Below are positions 53,714 through 64,000 of a DNA stretch of 64,000 bases, one piece after another. Every line of letters starts with the position of its first letter. Position 1 is the stretch's first letter. Source of the stretch: Bradyrhizobium manausense. GTDB lineage: Bacteria > Pseudomonadota > Alphaproteobacteria > Rhizobiales > Xanthobacteraceae. The stretch is from assembly GCF_018131105.1 (NCBI RefSeq), contig NZ_JAFCJI010000003.1, positions 62,001-126,000 of the forward strand. The letters run 5' to 3'. Both the position numbers and the translations under genes were made by a program. The notes under the pieces were generated by a model, which was not told where the DNA came from, searched no databases, and worked only from the letters and a program-made list of their open reading frames with translations.

Positions 53714-54653
53714 GCTAGGTTATCTCATTCGCCGCGTTCTCGCCGCTGTGCCCGTGATGGGCGTCGTTGCGCTGTTCGTATTCCTGCTGCTGCGGCTGAC
53801 GCCCGGCGATCCCGCTGCGATCCTCGCCGGCGACAATGCGACGGTGGAACGGCTGGAACGCATCCGCACCTCGCTCGGCCTCAACGAGCCCCTCATCGTG
53901 CAGTTCGTCACCTGGGTGAACAAGCTGCTGCACGGCGATCTCGGCACGTCGCTGATCTCGAACCTGCCGGTCATGAAGATGATCGGCCAGCGCATCGAGC
54001 CGTCGATCTCGATCGCGCTGTCGACCATCATTCTCTCCGTCATCGTCGCCGTGCCGCTCGGCGTCATTGCCGCCTGGAAGCACGGCACCTGGATCGACCG
54101 TTTCGTGATGGGTCTCTCGGTGCTCGGATTCTCGGTGCCGGTGTTCGTGGTCGGGTACGTCCTGATCGAGGTGTTTGCGATCGACCTGCGCTGGCTGCCG
54201 GTGCAGGGCTTCAAGAGCATCTCGGCCGGCTTCGGACCGTTCTTCGAGCGCATCATTCTGCCGACCTGCGCGCTCTCCTTCATCTACGTCGCGTTGATCG
54301 CGCGCATGACGCGCGCGGCCATGCTCGACGTGCTCGGCGAAGACTACGTGCGAACGGCGCGCGCCAAGGGCATCAACGAGGTCGCGGTGATGATGCGGCA
54401 TGCGCTGCGCAATGCCGCCGTGCCCGTGATCACCGTGATCGGAACCGGCTTTGCGCTGCTGATCTCCGGCGTCGTCGTCACCGAAAGCGTGTTCAACATC
54501 CCGGGCATCGGCCGCCTCACCGTGGATGCGGTGCTGGCGCGCGACTACCCGGTGATCCAGGCGATGATCCTGCTGACCTCGCTGATCTACGTCGTCGTCA
54601 ATCTCCTGATCGACGTCGCCTACACGCTGCTCGACCCCCGTATCCGGTACTGA
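53712..54653 (+). CDS. peptide ABC transporter permease (DppB-like)
   Basis: Inner-membrane permease of 313 residues with six hydrophobic segments. It has the DppB-type N-terminus (LGYLIRRVLAAVPVMGVVAL, then RLTPGDPAAILAG) and the EAA-like loop RTARAKGINEVAVMMRHALR. GGAGATA precedes the ATG. With its partner it forms a channel for di- or oligopeptides. It is the first intact gene after the glycine riboswitch, 500 bases away. Confidence 0.95.
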   Translation: MLGYLIRRVLAAVPVMGVVALFVFLLLRLTPGDPAAILAGDNATVERLERIRTSLGLNEPLIVQFVTWVNKLLHGDLGTSLISNLPVMKMIGQRIEPSISIALSTIILSVIVAVPLGVIAAWKHGTWIDRFVMGLSVLGFSVPVFVVGYVLIEVFAIDLRWLPVQGFKSISAGFGPFFERIILPTCALSFIYVALIARMTRAAMLDVLGEDYVRTARAKGINEVAVMMRHALRNAAVPVITVIGTGFALLISGVVVTESVFNIPGIGRLTVDAVLARDYPVIQAMILLTSLIYVVVNLLIDVAYTLLDPRIRY

Positions 54654-54670
54654 GGCAAGGAAGAATACCA

Positions 54671-55558
54671 ATGACGGTCGATAGCCTTCCCCAGTCCTCC
54701 ATTCCGATCACGTCGCCGCTGCGGCCACGCTTCGGATTCCTCACCGCGACGCCGATCATCGCCGCGGCCACGATTCTGCTCGCGCTGATCGTGGTGATCT
54801 CGATCCTTGCGCCGCTGATCGCGCCGCATGATCCGGTCCAGCTTGCACCGTCGCAGCGCCTCAAGCCGGCGTCGGCGCAATTCCTGCTCGGCACCGACGC
54901 CTATGGCCGTGACCTGTTGTCGCGCGTCATCTATGGCGGCCGCATCTCGCTGCTGATCGGAATCGGCTCGGCGATCTTCTCGGTCGTCATCGGCCTCGCG
55001 ATCGGCCTCGCCTCCGGCTTCTTCAAGCTGATCGATTCCGTGCTGATGCGCGTCATGGACGGCCTGATGGCGATGCCCAGCATTTTGCTCGCCATCGCAG
55101 TGGTGTCGCTGTCCGGCGCCAGCATCTGGACCGTGCTGATCGCGATCACCATTCCTGAAGTCCCGCGCGTGGCGCGCCTGGTGCGCTCGGTCGTGTTGTC
55201 GGCGCGTGAGGAGCCTTATGTGGAAGCGGCGATCTCGGTCGGCTCGTCCCTGCCCAAGATCATGTGGCGGCATCTGATGCCGAACACGATCGCGCCGCTG
55301 ATCGTCCAGGGCACCTATGTCTGCGCGTCCGCGATCCTCACCGAAGCCATCCTGTCGTTCCTCGGCGCCGGCATCTCGCCGGAGACGCCGACCTGGGGCA
55401 ACATCATGGCCGAAGGCCGGCAGTACTTTCAGCTCAAGCCGACACTGATCTTCTGGCCGGGCCTGCTGCTCTCGATCGCCATTCTCAGCATCAACCTGAT
55501 CGGCGACGCCGCCCGCGACGCACTCGATCCCCGCATGAAGCAGCGGGAGGGGAAGTGA
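54671..55558 (+). CDS. peptide ABC transporter permease (DppC-like)
   Basis: Second permease of 295 residues. The DppC-type hallmarks are an N-terminal cytoplasmic head, one segment, then the periplasmic stretch APHDPVQLAPSQRLKPAS and LGTDAYGRDLLSRVIYGGRI; the EAA-type loop is YVEAAISVGSSLPKIMWRHL. It lies 17 bases after the first permease. The 160-base gap to the ATPase gene is filled by a REP-like repeat. Confidence 0.95.
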   Translation: MTVDSLPQSSIPITSPLRPRFGFLTATPIIAAATILLALIVVISILAPLIAPHDPVQLAPSQRLKPASAQFLLGTDAYGRDLLSRVIYGGRISLLIGIGSAIFSVVIGLAIGLASGFFKLIDSVLMRVMDGLMAMPSILLAIAVVSLSGASIWTVLIAITIPEVPRVARLVRSVVLSAREEPYVEAAISVGSSLPKIMWRHLMPNTIAPLIVQGTYVCASAILTEAILSFLGAGISPETPTWGNIMAEGRQYFQLKPTLIFWPGLLLSIAILSINLIGDAARDALDPRMKQREGK

Positions 55559-55587
55559 TTTGTCGCGCCGACCTAGCCCCTTGTTCC

Positions 55588-55705
55588 GTCATTGCGGGCG
55601 AAGCGAAGCAATCCAGTCTGCATCCGCGGAAAGATTTCTGGATTGCTTCGTCGCTACAGCGCAAAATTGCTTTGCAATTTTGTCGCGAGCTTCCTCGCAA
55701 TGACG
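55588..55705. repeat. interspersed palindromic repeat, copy B
   Basis: About 118 bases between GTCATTGCGGGC and CTCGCAATGAC, with TTTCTGGATTGCTTCGTCGC shared with copy A at 5757-5843, and an extra inner hairpin (CAAAATTGC with GCAATTTTG). It lies inside the dpp-like operon between permease and ATPase genes. Confidence 0.8.
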
Positions 55706-55718
55706 ACGGAGTGACCCG

Positions 55719-57368
<1,650 letters not shown>

Positions 57369-57380
57369 CAAAACTCTCCG

Positions 57381-57511
57381 CTGTCGTCCCGGCGAACGCC
57401 GGGATCCATACCGCGGAATTTATCGATTGCGTGCGGCGCTAATCCCGAACGACCAGCCCTCGCCAAACTCCTCCCTGGGGTTACGGGTCCCGGCGTTCGC
57501 CGGGACGACAC
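57381..57511. repeat. interspersed repeat with long inverted ends
   Basis: GTCGTCCCGGCGAACGCCGG at the left end and its near complement CCGGCGTTCGCCGGGACGAC at the right end flank about 90 bases. Each end is also itself a small palindrome. It lies in the 288-base gap between the ATPase and M81 genes. A related dispersed family is known to me from Bradyrhizobium intergenic DNA. Confidence 0.75.
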
Positions 57512-57656
57512 CGAGAGTGTTGAAGCGGCGCTCACAAAGCCATCGCAGCATTCCCAAAACGATCTGACCCTATGCGCGGCGCGAGTGCATCCCGCCTTGC
57601 CCTCGCCGCGGGGCCAAGGCTAACGTCCTACCCTCTTGTTCACCGGACCGGAATTG

Positions 57657-59162
57657 ATGACACGTATCGCCGTCGGCGGCTTCCTGCACGAGACCAACAC
57701 CTTCGCTCCGACGAAGGCGACATTCGCGGACTTCCAGCACGGCGGCGGCTGGCCGGCGATGACTGTAGGGCCTGATGTGCTGAAGGTGATGCGGCGCATC
57801 AATGTCGGGCTGGCCGGTTTCGTCGACAGCGCCGAAGCCAACGGCTGGGAACTGGTTCCGACCATTGCCTGCGGTGCAAGCCCGTCGGCGCACGTCACCA
57901 GGGACGCTTTCGAGCGCATCGTGAAAGTGATGGTGGACGGCATCGCAGCCGCCGGCCCGATCGATGCCGTCTATCTCGACCTGCATGGCGCCATGGTGAC
58001 CGAGCATCTCGACGACGGCGAAGGCGAGATCCTGGCGCGCGTACGCCGCGTCATCGGCAAGGATACTCCGCTGGTCGCAAGCCTCGACCTGCACGCCAAC
58101 GTCACGCCCGCTATGATGGAACATGCGGACGCGCTGATCGCCTACCGCACCTATCCGCACGTCGACATGGCCGAGACCGGCCGGGCCTCGGCCAAGCATC
58201 TCGCCCTTCTCCTGAAGACGAAGCAACGCTTCGCAAAGTCGTTCCGGCAGATACCGTTCCTGATCGCGATCAGCTGGCAATGCACCAACGACTTTCCGAC
58301 CAAGGGCATCTACGAGAAGCTCGCGGCACTGGAGAGCGACGCGGTTCCGACACTGTCCTTTGCGCCCGGCTTCCCCGCTGCCGATTTCCGCGATTGCGGG
58401 CCGAGCGTGTTCGCCTATGGCAAGACGCAGGCCGACGCCGACCGCGCCGCCGATGCCATCGTCAAGCTGATCGAGAGCCACGAGGACGATTTCGACGGCA
58501 AGATCTGGACGCCCGATGACGGCGTGCGCCACGCCATGGAACTCTCGAAGCGCGCGAGCAAGCCGATCATCATCGCCGACACCCAGGACAATCCCGGTGC
58601 CGGCGGCGATTCCGACACCACAGGCATGCTGCGCGCACTTGTCCGTAACAAGGCGAGTGCTGCGACTGGCGCGATCTACGATCCGGAATCCGCCAAGGCC
58701 GCGCATGCGGCCGGCATCGGCGCCACCATCACGCTCTCGCTCGGCGGCAAATCGGGCATTCCCGGCGACGAGCCCTATACCGAGACCTTCGTCGTCGAAA
58801 GACTCTCGGACGGCCGCTTCATCGCACCCGGCCCCTATTATGGCGGCCGCGAGATGGAGATGGGTCCGTCCGCGTGTCTTCGTATCGGCGATGTCCGCAT
58901 CGTCGTCTCCTCACACAAGGCGCAGCTCGCGGACCAGGCGATGTATCGCTATGTCGGCATCGAGCCGACGAAAGAAAAAATTCTGGTCAACAAGAGCTCG
59001 GTGCATTTCCGCGCCGATTTCGAGCCGATCGCGGAAAAGCTGATGATCTGCGCCGCGCCCGGCGCGATGCCGGCCGACACCGCGTCACTGCCCTGGACGC
59101 GGCTGCGTCCAGGCATCCGCATCAAGCCGAACGGCCCCGTTTTCAACCCTCCATCACGCTAA
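57657..59162 (+). CDS. M81 family metallopeptidase (MlrC-like)
   Basis: Zinc metallopeptidase of 501 residues of the family named for MlrC, which cleaves linearised microcystin. Motifs FLHETNTFAPTKATF, LDLHGAMV, DLHANVTPAM and TYPHVDMAETG are present, as is ADTQDNPGAGGDSDTTG. There is no signal peptide. Physiological substrates in soil bacteria are unknown; in this cluster it likely cleaves an imported peptide. The ATG start is preferred to a TTG 7 codons upstream. It lies 13 bases before the M20 amidohydrolase gene. Confidence 0.93.
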   Translation: MTRIAVGGFLHETNTFAPTKATFADFQHGGGWPAMTVGPDVLKVMRRINVGLAGFVDSAEANGWELVPTIACGASPSAHVTRDAFERIVKVMVDGIAAAGPIDAVYLDLHGAMVTEHLDDGEGEILARVRRVIGKDTPLVASLDLHANVTPAMMEHADALIAYRTYPHVDMAETGRASAKHLALLLKTKQRFAKSFRQIPFLIAISWQCTNDFPTKGIYEKLAALESDAVPTLSFAPGFPAADFRDCGPSVFAYGKTQADADRAADAIVKLIESHEDDFDGKIWTPDDGVRHAMELSKRASKPIIIADTQDNPGAGGDSDTTGMLRALVRNKASAATGAIYDPESAKAAHAAGIGATITLSLGGKSGIPGDEPYTETFVVERLSDGRFIAPGPYYGGREMEMGPSACLRIGDVRIVVSSHKAQLADQAMYRYVGIEPTKEKILVNKSSVHFRADFEPIAEKLMICAAPGAMPADTASLPWTRLRPGIRIKPNGPVFNPPSR

Positions 59163-59175
59163 CCGGACAGGACAC

Positions 59176-60339
59176 ATGCCCACCATTGACCGCATCGACG
59201 GCTACGCCGACGAACTCACCGCTATCCGCCGCGACCTCCACGCTCATCCCGAGATCGGCTTCGAGGAAGTCCGCACCTCCGGCATCGTCGCCGACAAGCT
59301 GAAGGGCTGGGGCATCGAGGTGCATCGCGGCCTCGGCGGCACCGGCGTGATCGGCGTCATCAAGGGCAAGGGCTCGGGCGGCAAGCGCATCGGCTTGCGC
59401 GCCGACATGGACGCGCTGCCGATGGAAGAGAACACCAATCTGAAATGGAGCTCGAAAATCCCCGGCCGCTTCCACGGCTGCGGTCACGACGGCCACACCA
59501 CGATGCTGCTCGGCACCGCGCGTTACCTCGCCGAGACCAGGAACTTCGACGGCACTGTGCACCTGATCTTCCAGCCGGCCGAGGAAGGCCTTGGCGGCGC
59601 CCGCGCCATGATCAAGGACGGCCTGTTCGAGAAATTCCCCTGCGACGAGCTCTACGGCCTGCACAACGCGCCCGACCTCAACCACGGCGAGATCGCGATC
59701 CTGCCCGGCCCGGCGATGGCCAGCGCCGACTTCTTCGACCTCCGCATCACCGGCTATGGCGCGCATGGCGCGATGCCCGAGCGCTCCAAGGACGCGGTCG
59801 TGATCGCGACCACGCTCGCGCAGGCGATCCAGACCATCGTCAGCCGCAACGTCGAGCCGCTTCAGGCTGCGGTGGTGTCGATCACCCAGATCCACGCGGG
59901 CTCCGCCTACAACGTCATTCCCGGCGACGCACATCTTTGCGGCACCATCCGCACCTTCTCGAAAGAAGTCCGCACCCTCGTCAGCGAACGCATGCGCGCC
60001 ATCTGCGCCGGCATCGCCAGCGCCTATCAGTGCGTGATCGATGTCGACATCCGCGACACTTTCAATGTGCTGGTCAACCAGGTCGAGCAGTCCAAGGTGG
60101 TCGAGGACGTCGCGCGCACCATCGTCAATCCCGCCAACGTGATCACGCGTACCCAGCCGAAGATGGGCAGCGAGGATTTCGCCGACATGCTGGAGACCAT
60201 TCCCGGCGCCTATTTCTGGGTCGGCCATGACGGCTCGGTGCCCGTGCACAACCCGGGCTTCGTGCTCGACGACAAGATCCTGCCGATCGGCGCCAGCATG
60301 TTCGCCCGGATCATCGAAACCCGCATGCCGGTGGGCTAG
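59176..60339 (+). CDS. M20 aminoacylase/N-acyl-L-amino acid amidohydrolase
   Basis: Metal-dependent amidohydrolase of 387 residues, related to hippurate hydrolase, IAA-amino acid hydrolase and AbgA/AbgB. Motifs DLHAHPEIGFEEVRTSGIV, LRADMDALPM, HGCGHDGHTTMLL and FQPAEEGLGGARAMI are diagnostic. It is cytoplasmic. Its position 13 bases after the M81 gene and 2 bases before the amidase gene indicates one transcript and successive steps in breaking down an N-acyl or peptide-like substrate. Confidence 0.95.
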   Translation: MPTIDRIDGYADELTAIRRDLHAHPEIGFEEVRTSGIVADKLKGWGIEVHRGLGGTGVIGVIKGKGSGGKRIGLRADMDALPMEENTNLKWSSKIPGRFHGCGHDGHTTMLLGTARYLAETRNFDGTVHLIFQPAEEGLGGARAMIKDGLFEKFPCDELYGLHNAPDLNHGEIAILPGPAMASADFFDLRITGYGAHGAMPERSKDAVVIATTLAQAIQTIVSRNVEPLQAAVVSITQIHAGSAYNVIPGDAHLCGTIRTFSKEVRTLVSERMRAICAGIASAYQCVIDVDIRDTFNVLVNQVEQSKVVEDVARTIVNPANVITRTQPKMGSEDFADMLETIPGAYFWVGHDGSVPVHNPGFVLDDKILPIGASMFARIIETRMPVG

Positions 60340-60341
60340 CA

Positions 60342-61763
60342 ATGCAGAAGAAGAGTGTCGAAGAGGCGGTCACCTCGCTGCACGATCTCTCCGCGGTCGA
60401 TCTGATCGCGGGCTATCGCGCCAAGCAGTTCTCGCCGAGCGAGGTGCTGGAGGATCTGCTCACGCATGTCGCTGCGTGGGAGCCGCATCTGAAGGCGCTC
60501 TATGCGTTCGACCCCGACAGCGCGCGCGAGGCCGCCACCGCCTCGACCGCGCGCTGGAACGGGGGCGAGCCTTGCGGCCCGCTCGATGGCGTGCCTGTCA
60601 CGGTGAAGGACAACATCGCGACCAAGGGCGTACCGGTGCCGCTGGGCGCTGCCAGCGTCAAGCTGGTGCCCGCGGAGAAGGACGCCCCGCCGGCCGCGCG
60701 GCTGCGTGAGGCGGGCGCGATCATCTTCGCCAAGACCACCATGCCCGATTACGGCATGCTGTCCTCGGGGCTCTCCTCCTTCCATGCGCTCGCGCGCAAT
60801 CCCTGGGACCTCTCCAGGAATCCCGGCGGCTCCAGCGCGGGCGCCGGCGCCGCTGCGGCGGCCGGCTACGGTCCCTTGCATCTCGGCACCGACATTGGCG
60901 GCTCGGTGCGCCTGCCCGCGGGCTGGTGCGGCCTCGTCGGCTTGAAGCCGAGCTTCGGCCGCGTGCCGATCGATCCCACCTATGTCGGCCGCGTCGCCGG
61001 CCCGATGACCCGCACCGTCGATGATTGCGCCCTGATGATGAGCGTGATCGCCAAGCCTGACCGGCGAGACGGCATGAGCCTGCCGGCAGAGCCGCTGAAC
61101 TGGAAGGGGCTGGAAAAATCCCCGCGCAAGTTGCGCATCGGCCTGATGCTCGATGCCGGCGTCGGCCTGCCGGCGGAAAAGCCGGTGCGCGAGGTCGCGG
61201 TGAAGGCTGCGAAGGCGTTCGAATCCGCAGGCGCCGTCGTCACCGAAGTCGACGGCATCCTCACGCGCGAGATGCTCGACGGCCTCGACAATTTCTGGCG
61301 CGCGCGGATGTGGGACGATCTGTCGAAGCTGACGCCGGCCGAACAGGCCAAGGTGCTGCCCTACATCTTCAAATGGGGCGTATCAGGCGCGAAACTGTCA
61401 GGTGTCGACGTGATCCGCGGCTTCAACCAGACCATGGCAATCCGCGCCGCCGCGTCGAAGCTGTTCTGCGAGCTCGACTACGTGATCTCTCCGACCGCGC
61501 CGAACGTGAACTATCAGGCGGAGTGGGCCTCACCCACCAACGATCCGATGAGGCCGTTCGAACACATCTGCTATACCGTGCCGTGGAATATGTCGGAGAA
61601 CCCCGCCGTCTCCATCAACGGCGGCTTCGATACAACGGGCTTTCCGATCGGGGTCCAGATCGTCGGCCGCCGCTTCGACGATATCGGCGTGCTCGGGCTC
61701 GCCAAGGCGTTTGAAGGCCTGCGCGGCGCACAGAAGCCCTGGCCGAAGCCGCCGGCGAAGTAA
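60342..61763 (+). CDS. amidase signature family protein
   Basis: A 473-residue amidase with a Ser-cisSer-Lys triad. The Lys is in VPVTVKDNIATKG, the serines in NPGGSSAGAGAAAAAGYGP and GTDIGGSVRLPAGWCG. It is closest to short-chain amidases and not a GatA subunit, since no GatB or GatC gene is near. It starts 2 bases after the M20 stop and so is translationally coupled to the cluster. It would hydrolyse a carboxamide, possibly one released by the preceding enzymes. Confidence 0.93.
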   Translation: MQKKSVEEAVTSLHDLSAVDLIAGYRAKQFSPSEVLEDLLTHVAAWEPHLKALYAFDPDSAREAATASTARWNGGEPCGPLDGVPVTVKDNIATKGVPVPLGAASVKLVPAEKDAPPAARLREAGAIIFAKTTMPDYGMLSSGLSSFHALARNPWDLSRNPGGSSAGAGAAAAAGYGPLHLGTDIGGSVRLPAGWCGLVGLKPSFGRVPIDPTYVGRVAGPMTRTVDDCALMMSVIAKPDRRDGMSLPAEPLNWKGLEKSPRKLRIGLMLDAGVGLPAEKPVREVAVKAAKAFESAGAVVTEVDGILTREMLDGLDNFWRARMWDDLSKLTPAEQAKVLPYIFKWGVSGAKLSGVDVIRGFNQTMAIRAAASKLFCELDYVISPTAPNVNYQAEWASPTNDPMRPFEHICYTVPWNMSENPAVSINGGFDTTGFPIGVQIVGRRFDDIGVLGLAKAFEGLRGAQKPWPKPPAK

Positions 61764-61773
61764 CTGCGCCGCA

Positions 61774-61881
61774 GTCATTCCGGGTTGCGCCCACTTGGCG
61801 CAAGCCCGGAATCCATTCATCGGCACAATCCGTGTTGAGACATGGATTGCTGGCTCGCGCTTCGCGCGCCCGGGAATGACG
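61774..61881. repeat. interspersed repeat after the amidase gene
   Basis: GTCATTCCGGG at the left end and CCCGGGAATGAC at the right end flank about 85 bases; inside, TGCGCC and GGCGCA form a small hairpin and ATGGATTGCTGGCTCGCGC follows. It resembles the family of copies A and B in layout. It sits between the amidase and the enoyl-CoA hydratase genes. Confidence 0.7.
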
Positions 61882-61922
61882 TGCTAGACAGATCGACAAA
61901 GAAAGCGGGAAGGAAACCACCG

Positions 61923-62813
61923 ATGGCGTATGAGACGATCAAATACGAGGTCGCCGAGCAGATCCTCACCATCACGCTGAACCGGCCCGAGAAGCTCAAC
62001 GCCTTCAACGCGCAGATGCAGGCCGAGCTGATCGCCGCGTTCGACGCCGCCGACAAGGACGACAATGTCCGCGCCATCATCGTCACCGGCGCCGGCCGCG
62101 GCTTTTGCGCAGGCGCGGACCTCTCCTCGGGCGCTGATACCTTCGATCGCGACGCGCGGCGCGGGCCGGTGAAGCGCTTCGCCGACGGCAAGGTCGATTA
62201 CAGCGATCCGCAGGTGCGCGATGGCGGCGGTCAGGTCACCTTGCGCATCTTCAAGTGTCTGAAGCCCGTCATCGCTGCCGTGAACGGTCCCGCGGTCGGC
62301 ATTGGCGTCACCATGCAGCTCGCCATGGATATCCGTATCGCATCGGACGTCGCGCGCTTCGGCTTCGTGTTCTCCCAGCGCGGCATCGTGCCGGAGGCGG
62401 CCTCGAGCTGGTTCCTGCCGCGCATCGTCGGCATCTCGCAGGCGCTGGAATGGTGCTATTCGGGCCGCGTCTTCCCGGCGCAAGAGGCCCTCGCCGGCCG
62501 CCTCGTCAGCAAGGTCGTTGCCCCCGATGATCTGCTGCCGACCGCCCGTGCGCTTGCCAAGGAGTTTGCGGCGAAGACTGCGCCGGTGTCGGTCGCACTG
62601 ATCCGCCAGATGATGTGGCGCATGATGGGCGCCGACGATCCCATGGAGGCCCACAAAGTCGACAGCCGCGGCATCTACGCCCGCGGCCGCTCGGACGATG
62701 TGAAGGAAGGCGTGGTGTCGTTCCTGGAGAAGCGCCCGGCGCAGTTCAAGAACAAGGTGTCCAGCGACATGCCGGACTATTTTCCGTGGTGGAACGAGCG
62801 GGACTACAAGTGA
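61923..62813 (+). CDS. enoyl-CoA hydratase/isomerase family protein
   Basis: Crotonase-fold enzyme of 296 residues. The oxyanion-hole loop GAGRGFCAGADLSS and second loop VNGPAVGIGVTMQLAMD are present, and a catalytic-type Glu is in GIVPEAASSWFLPRIVG. It probably hydrates trans-2-enoyl-CoA in fatty or aromatic acid breakdown. The ATG after GAAGGAAACC is used. It is separated from the amidase gene by a repeat and has its own likely transcript. Confidence 0.93.
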   Translation: MAYETIKYEVAEQILTITLNRPEKLNAFNAQMQAELIAAFDAADKDDNVRAIIVTGAGRGFCAGADLSSGADTFDRDARRGPVKRFADGKVDYSDPQVRDGGGQVTLRIFKCLKPVIAAVNGPAVGIGVTMQLAMDIRIASDVARFGFVFSQRGIVPEAASSWFLPRIVGISQALEWCYSGRVFPAQEALAGRLVSKVVAPDDLLPTARALAKEFAAKTAPVSVALIRQMMWRMMGADDPMEAHKVDSRGIYARGRSDDVKEGVVSFLEKRPAQFKNKVSSDMPDYFPWWNERDYK

Positions 62814-62820
62814 CGCTCTC

Positions 62821-62854
62821 GTAGGGTGGGTTACGCTTCGCTAACCCACCCTAC
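62821..62854. repeat. long palindrome between convergent genes
   Basis: GTAGGGTGGGTTA and its exact complement TAACCCACCCTAC are separated by 8 bases. It is 7 bases after the enoyl-CoA hydratase stop and just before the end of the convergent oxidoreductase, so it can serve as a bidirectional terminator. The GTAGGGTGGGTTA motif is a widespread bacterial interspersed repeat (recollection). Confidence 0.8.
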
Positions 62855-62869
62855 GGTTCAACACCACCG

Positions 62870-63847
62870 TCACTCCATCAGCAGCGCCACACGGCCGATC
62901 GCCTTGCGATCGAGCAACAGCCGCATCGCCTTGGCATAATCCTGCAGCGGCAGATGGTGCGAGATGTTCGGCCGCAGCTTGCCCTCCTCCGCCCATTGCA
63001 GCAGTGCCTTCAGGCGCACCTCGCCGAGCTCCGGGTTTTTCCGCACCGCCTCGCCTGCGCGCACCCCGAGCACGCTGGCGCCCTTGATCAGCAAGAGATT
63101 GGTCTTGGCCGAGCCGATGCCGCCGGTAAACCCGATCACCAGCAGCCGCGCGCCCCAGGCGATACAGCGCATCGAGTTCTCGAACACCTCGCCTCCAACA
63201 GGGTCGAACACCACGTCCGCACCACGGCCGTCAGTGATGCGCTTGACGGCGTCGCGGAACGGTTCCCGGTCGTAGCGAATGAGGTGATCGGCGCCGCGCG
63301 ATTTCGCAATCGCAAGCTTCTCGTCGCTGGAGGCGGTCGCAATCACGGTCGCGCCGAGCATCTTGCCGATCTCCACCGCCGCAAGGCCAACACCGCCGCC
63401 GGCGCCATGCACCAGCAACACCTCGCCCGGCTCGACCCGACCGCGATCGATCAGCGCGTGATAGGCCGTGCCATGACCGGCGAGATAGGTCGCCCCCTCG
63501 GCGTAATCGAAGGTTGATGGCAACGGCGTGAGCTGCGACGGCATGACGACGGCTTCATCGGTGAAGGCGCCGTGGCGCATCTTGACGATGACCTTGTCGC
63601 CGACAGAGACGCTCCTCGCCTCCGCGCCGACCTCAGCGACGTCACCGGCGGCTTCCATGCCCGGCGTGAACGGCAACTCCGGCTTGAGCTGATATTCGCC
63701 GGCAGCCATCAGCACATCCGGAAAATTCAGGCCGGCAGCGCGGATCGCGACGCGCACCTCGCCCGGCTTGAGGGCACGCGACGGAAACTCTTCCAGCAGC
63801 AGGCTTTCGGGCGCGCCGAGCGCGCGACAGACGACAGCCCGCACCAT
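62870..63847 (-). CDS. NADPH:quinone oxidoreductase family protein
   Basis: A 325-residue medium-chain oxidoreductase. It has the GroES-like N-terminal domain (VRVAIRAAGLNFPDVLMAAG) and a nucleotide fold at VHGAGGGVGLAAVEIGKML, without zinc ligands, as in Qor. It overlaps the stop of the upstream DsbA-like gene by one base (TGATG), so the two are translationally coupled. Confidence 0.93.
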   Translation of the reverse strand: MVRAVVCRALGAPESLLLEEFPSRALKPGEVRVAIRAAGLNFPDVLMAAGEYQLKPELPFTPGMEAAGDVAEVGAEARSVSVGDKVIVKMRHGAFTDEAVVMPSQLTPLPSTFDYAEGATYLAGHGTAYHALIDRGRVEPGEVLLVHGAGGGVGLAAVEIGKMLGATVIATASSDEKLAIAKSRGADHLIRYDREPFRDAVKRITDGRGADVVFDPVGGEVFENSMRCIAWGARLLVIGFTGGIGSAKTNLLLIKGASVLGVRAGEAVRKNPELGEVRLKALLQWAEEGKLRPNISHHLPLQDYAKAMRLLLDRKAIGRVALLME

Positions 63848-64000
63848 CAGGCGGCACTCGCCTTGTTGCGCAACAGCGCCTCGCGGATCAGCGGCAGCCG
63901 GTCATTGCCGAAATACATGTCGGTCTTGTTGACGAAGATCGTCGGCGAACCGAACCCGCCGCGCGCGACCACCTCTTCCGTGTTGGCCTTGAGCTGATCC
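63847..64000 (-). CDS. DsbA family protein, 3' end (2-hydroxychromene-2-carboxylate isomerase-like, partial)
   Basis: Only the last 50 residues are in the window. They include the family end ARGGFGSPTIFVNKTDMYFG and LPLIREALLRNKASAA. The SPT cis-proline loop after the VARGGFG turn is typical of glutathione S-transferase kappa/HCCA isomerases, which act on aromatic degradation intermediates. Its stop codon shares a base with the oxidoreductase start, making a coupled pair. Substrate and full length cannot be seen. Confidence 0.85.
   Translation of the reverse strand, partial: DQLKANTEEVVARGGFGSPTIFVNKTDMYFGNDRLPLIREALLRNKASAA

Overview
The window reads as a chromosomal segment of a Bradyrhizobium-type alphaproteobacterium (Nitrobacteraceae). 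This is inferred from the very high GC content, the family mix (DUF3126, BTLCP peptidases, tandem PilZ, Dpp and polyamine-type ABC systems, many acyl-CoA and FAD enzymes), CtrA-type TTAA-N7-TTAAC boxes, and interspersed repeats of a kind I recall from Bradyrhizobium and Rhodopseudomonas intergenic regions. No phage, plasmid, transposase or CRISPR signature was seen.

Layout. 1-5.6 kb: 3' part of thrS, a nitroreductase, a serine beta-lactamase-like hydrolase and a PAS-GGDEF-EAL protein. 5.6-6.5 kb: a gene-free cluster of interspersed repeats. 6.5-19 kb: a divergent LysR/quinone-reductase pair with a palindromic operator, a secreted protein with three related modules, a patatin phospholipase, a CBS protein, a rhomboid protease, a PAS protein behind a CtrA box, cupins, a GNAT, a poly-glycine secreted protein and a DEAD-box helicase. 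19-25 kb: an acyl-CoA ligase/dehydrogenase pair, a hydrolase and an MFS transporter. 24.5-26 kb: a tandem PilZ protein next to a LapG-family cysteine peptidase. 26-32 kb: a GntR/FCD regulator divergent from a PotABCD-type ABC operon that ends in an Asp/Glu/hydantoin racemase. 32-46 kb: small secreted proteins, a small DNA-binding-like protein overlapping a 54-residue Rmf-like gene, a gamma carbonic anhydrase, a second CtrA box, a frameshifted caspase-like gene, cysE, and an NDUFS6-type zinc finger followed by a FAD monooxygenase. 46.6-48 kb: tRNA-Leu(UAA), whose 3' half is overlapped antisense by the end of a membrane-protein gene.

49.8-61.8 kb is the most coherent functional block. It holds an oligopeptide-binding protein, a CPG2-like M20 peptidase, a tandem glycine riboswitch, two Dpp-type permeases, a fused double ATPase, an M81 (MlrC-like) metallopeptidase, an M20 amidohydrolase and an amidase. 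Together they look like an uptake and hydrolysis route for peptides or N-acyl/amidated amino acids, possibly under glycine control. REP-like repeats sit in several of its gaps.

The last 2.2 kb carry an enoyl-CoA hydratase, a quinone oxidoreductase and the 3' end of a DsbA-family (2-hydroxychromene-2-carboxylate isomerase-like) gene.

Functions are assigned by reading motifs; no database search was run. Where a start codon was moved inward from the longest reading frame, the entry says why.
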